From: Candidatus Poribacteria bacterium
Lineage (GTDB): Bacteria > Poribacteria > WGA-4E > WGA-3G
Direction: 5' to 3'
Assembly (NCBI GenBank): GCA_028818995.1
Contig: JAPPMR010000343.1
Coordinates: forward strand, 1-6,996
DNA length: 6,996 bases
Below are positions 6,392 to 6,996 of the stretch, piece after piece. Both the position numbers and the translations under genes were made by a program. How positions within the stretch are numbered: the stretch's first letter is position 1; each line of letters starts with the position of its first letter. The notes beneath the pieces were generated by a model, which did no database searches, was not told the origin of the DNA, and saw only the letters and a list, made by a program, of their open reading frames with translations.

Positions 6392-6996
6392 TCACTTATG
6401 GCAAACCAGACAAGGTTCCTCGTCATCCTCATCATCGTGAACATCAGTAAGAATTTCTATCAGTCGGCGATTCGGCTTTTCCTTTTTCTTGGATGCCTTC
6501 GCCTTTTCAGTCCTTGCCTTGATTTGTGCTATCCGTTCAGGATCCGCCAACTCCTCTAAACTTTCACCTTGACTCCACGTGAACCGTTCGCCTGTTTCGG
6601 TGTTAAATTTCTCGTATCCTTTAGCAAGTTCAAACAGGTCAGGGTGTTGCTCTAAGAGTCCCACCCATTCGGATTTGCGTTGGAAGAAGCAGAAGTAGCA
6701 CCCGGAACGCGTGCGCCACTGGTAATAGTCGGGCAAACCGAGTCCGCTCTCCTCAAGGATACGGAAAACGTCCTCTTTGGTGATGCCGTCCTCTTTGAAT
6801 GGGTATTTGGGGGTAATGTTTCGGAGGGCTGTCGTTTTCAGCGGTTTGTAGCCGACACGATCTTCGTCAGCACGGATACCGATGTAGTTGAACGCTTTAT
6901 CTTCGCCGACGTATGCCTCAAAAGGTCTTATTTTCAGTTTTACAGTACACCAACGCACCTGAGACGATGGCAGCAATCCACCGTGTAACGTCAACC
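6392..6996 (-). CDS. PAPS-reductase-like / DndC-related sulfurtransferase-family protein, partial (N-terminus beyond right edge)
   Basis: Belongs to the phosphoadenosine phosphosulfate reductase-like branch of the PP-loop ATPases, whose members activate substrates by adenylation or handle sulfur; DndC and SspD of DNA phosphorothioation are relatives. About 200 residues are visible and the frame is open to the edge. The ATP-binding loop (SGGKDS-like) would lie upstream, outside the window, so the TTG codon near 6994 is not the true start. Counting from that TTG, visible motifs are RWCTVKLKI at 14-22, GIRADEDRVGY at 39-49, YPFKEDGITKEDV at 64-76, RSGCYFCFFQRKSEW at 96-110 (Cys99, Cys102) and HPDLFELAKGYEKF at 117-130. 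Cys16, Cys99 and Cys102 are candidate iron-sulfur ligands. The tail is lysine-rich (about 159-175), then acidic (DDEDDEEP), and ends with CLVC. True assimilatory PAPS reductase is less likely given this cysteine pattern and the HNH neighbour 18 bases downstream. A DndC-like role is an inference. Confidence 0.82.
   Translation of the reverse strand, partial: LTLHGGLLPSSQVRWCTVKLKIRPFEAYVGEDKAFNYIGIRADEDRVGYKPLKTTALRNITPKYPFKEDGITKEDVFRILEESGLGLPDYYQWRTRSGCYFCFFQRKSEWVGLLEQHPDLFELAKGYEKFNTETGERFTWSQGESLEELADPERIAQIKARTEKAKASKKKEKPNRRLIEILTDVHDDEDDEEPCLVCHK

Noticed and set aside
6992..6994. TTG codon as the start of the PAPS-reductase-like gene
   Set aside because: The frame is open to the window edge and the expected ATP-binding loop is missing, so the true start must lie outside.

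Overview
All six genes in this window lie on the minus strand, so transcription runs from the right edge to the left edge. They are tightly packed, and the longest gap is about 200 bases (5278-5479). No tRNA, rRNA, CRISPR array or complete insertion sequence was seen. Base composition looks moderate, mid-40s percent GC by eye. The combination of a very large exported TPR protein, an Rpn/DUF4351-type nuclease, a ribokinase and a DNA phosphorothioate-type HNH enzyme recalls Candidatus Poribacteria or similar sponge-associated or uncultured bacteria. That assignment is an inference from protein flavour, not a proof.

Right part (about 5480-6996): a two-gene unit. The upstream gene enters across the right edge. 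It is the C-terminal two thirds or so of a PAPS-reductase-like (adenine nucleotide alpha-hydrolase) protein, related to the family that includes DndC and SspD of DNA phosphorothioation. After 18 bases comes a complete HNH endonuclease whose N-terminal half resembles the sulfur-binding domain of phosphorothioate-dependent restriction enzymes. A likely sulfur-chemistry enzyme next to a likely sulfur-sensing nuclease points to a defence or modification module, and this is the most interesting part of the window.

Boundary (5278-5479): in the minus-strand sense this gap is C-rich and nearly free of G, like a Rho-utilisation site. It then contains a near-consensus sigma-70-type promoter (TTGACA, 18 bases, TATAAT) in front of the next gene. 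A 6-bp inverted repeat overlaps that promoter and could be an operator.

Left part (1-5277): four co-directional genes, an Rpn-family PD-(D/E)XK nuclease, a ribokinase-family sugar kinase, a 958-residue exported TPR protein with about 24 repeats, and the N-terminal part of a biotin-protein ligase that runs off the left edge. The gaps are 63, 24 and 25 bases, so one transcript from the promoter at about 5316-5345 could cover all four. Their roles (nuclease, ribose phosphorylation, protein scaffold, biotin attachment) do not form one obvious pathway. The Rpn gene may be a mobile or defence-associated neighbour of an otherwise housekeeping group.
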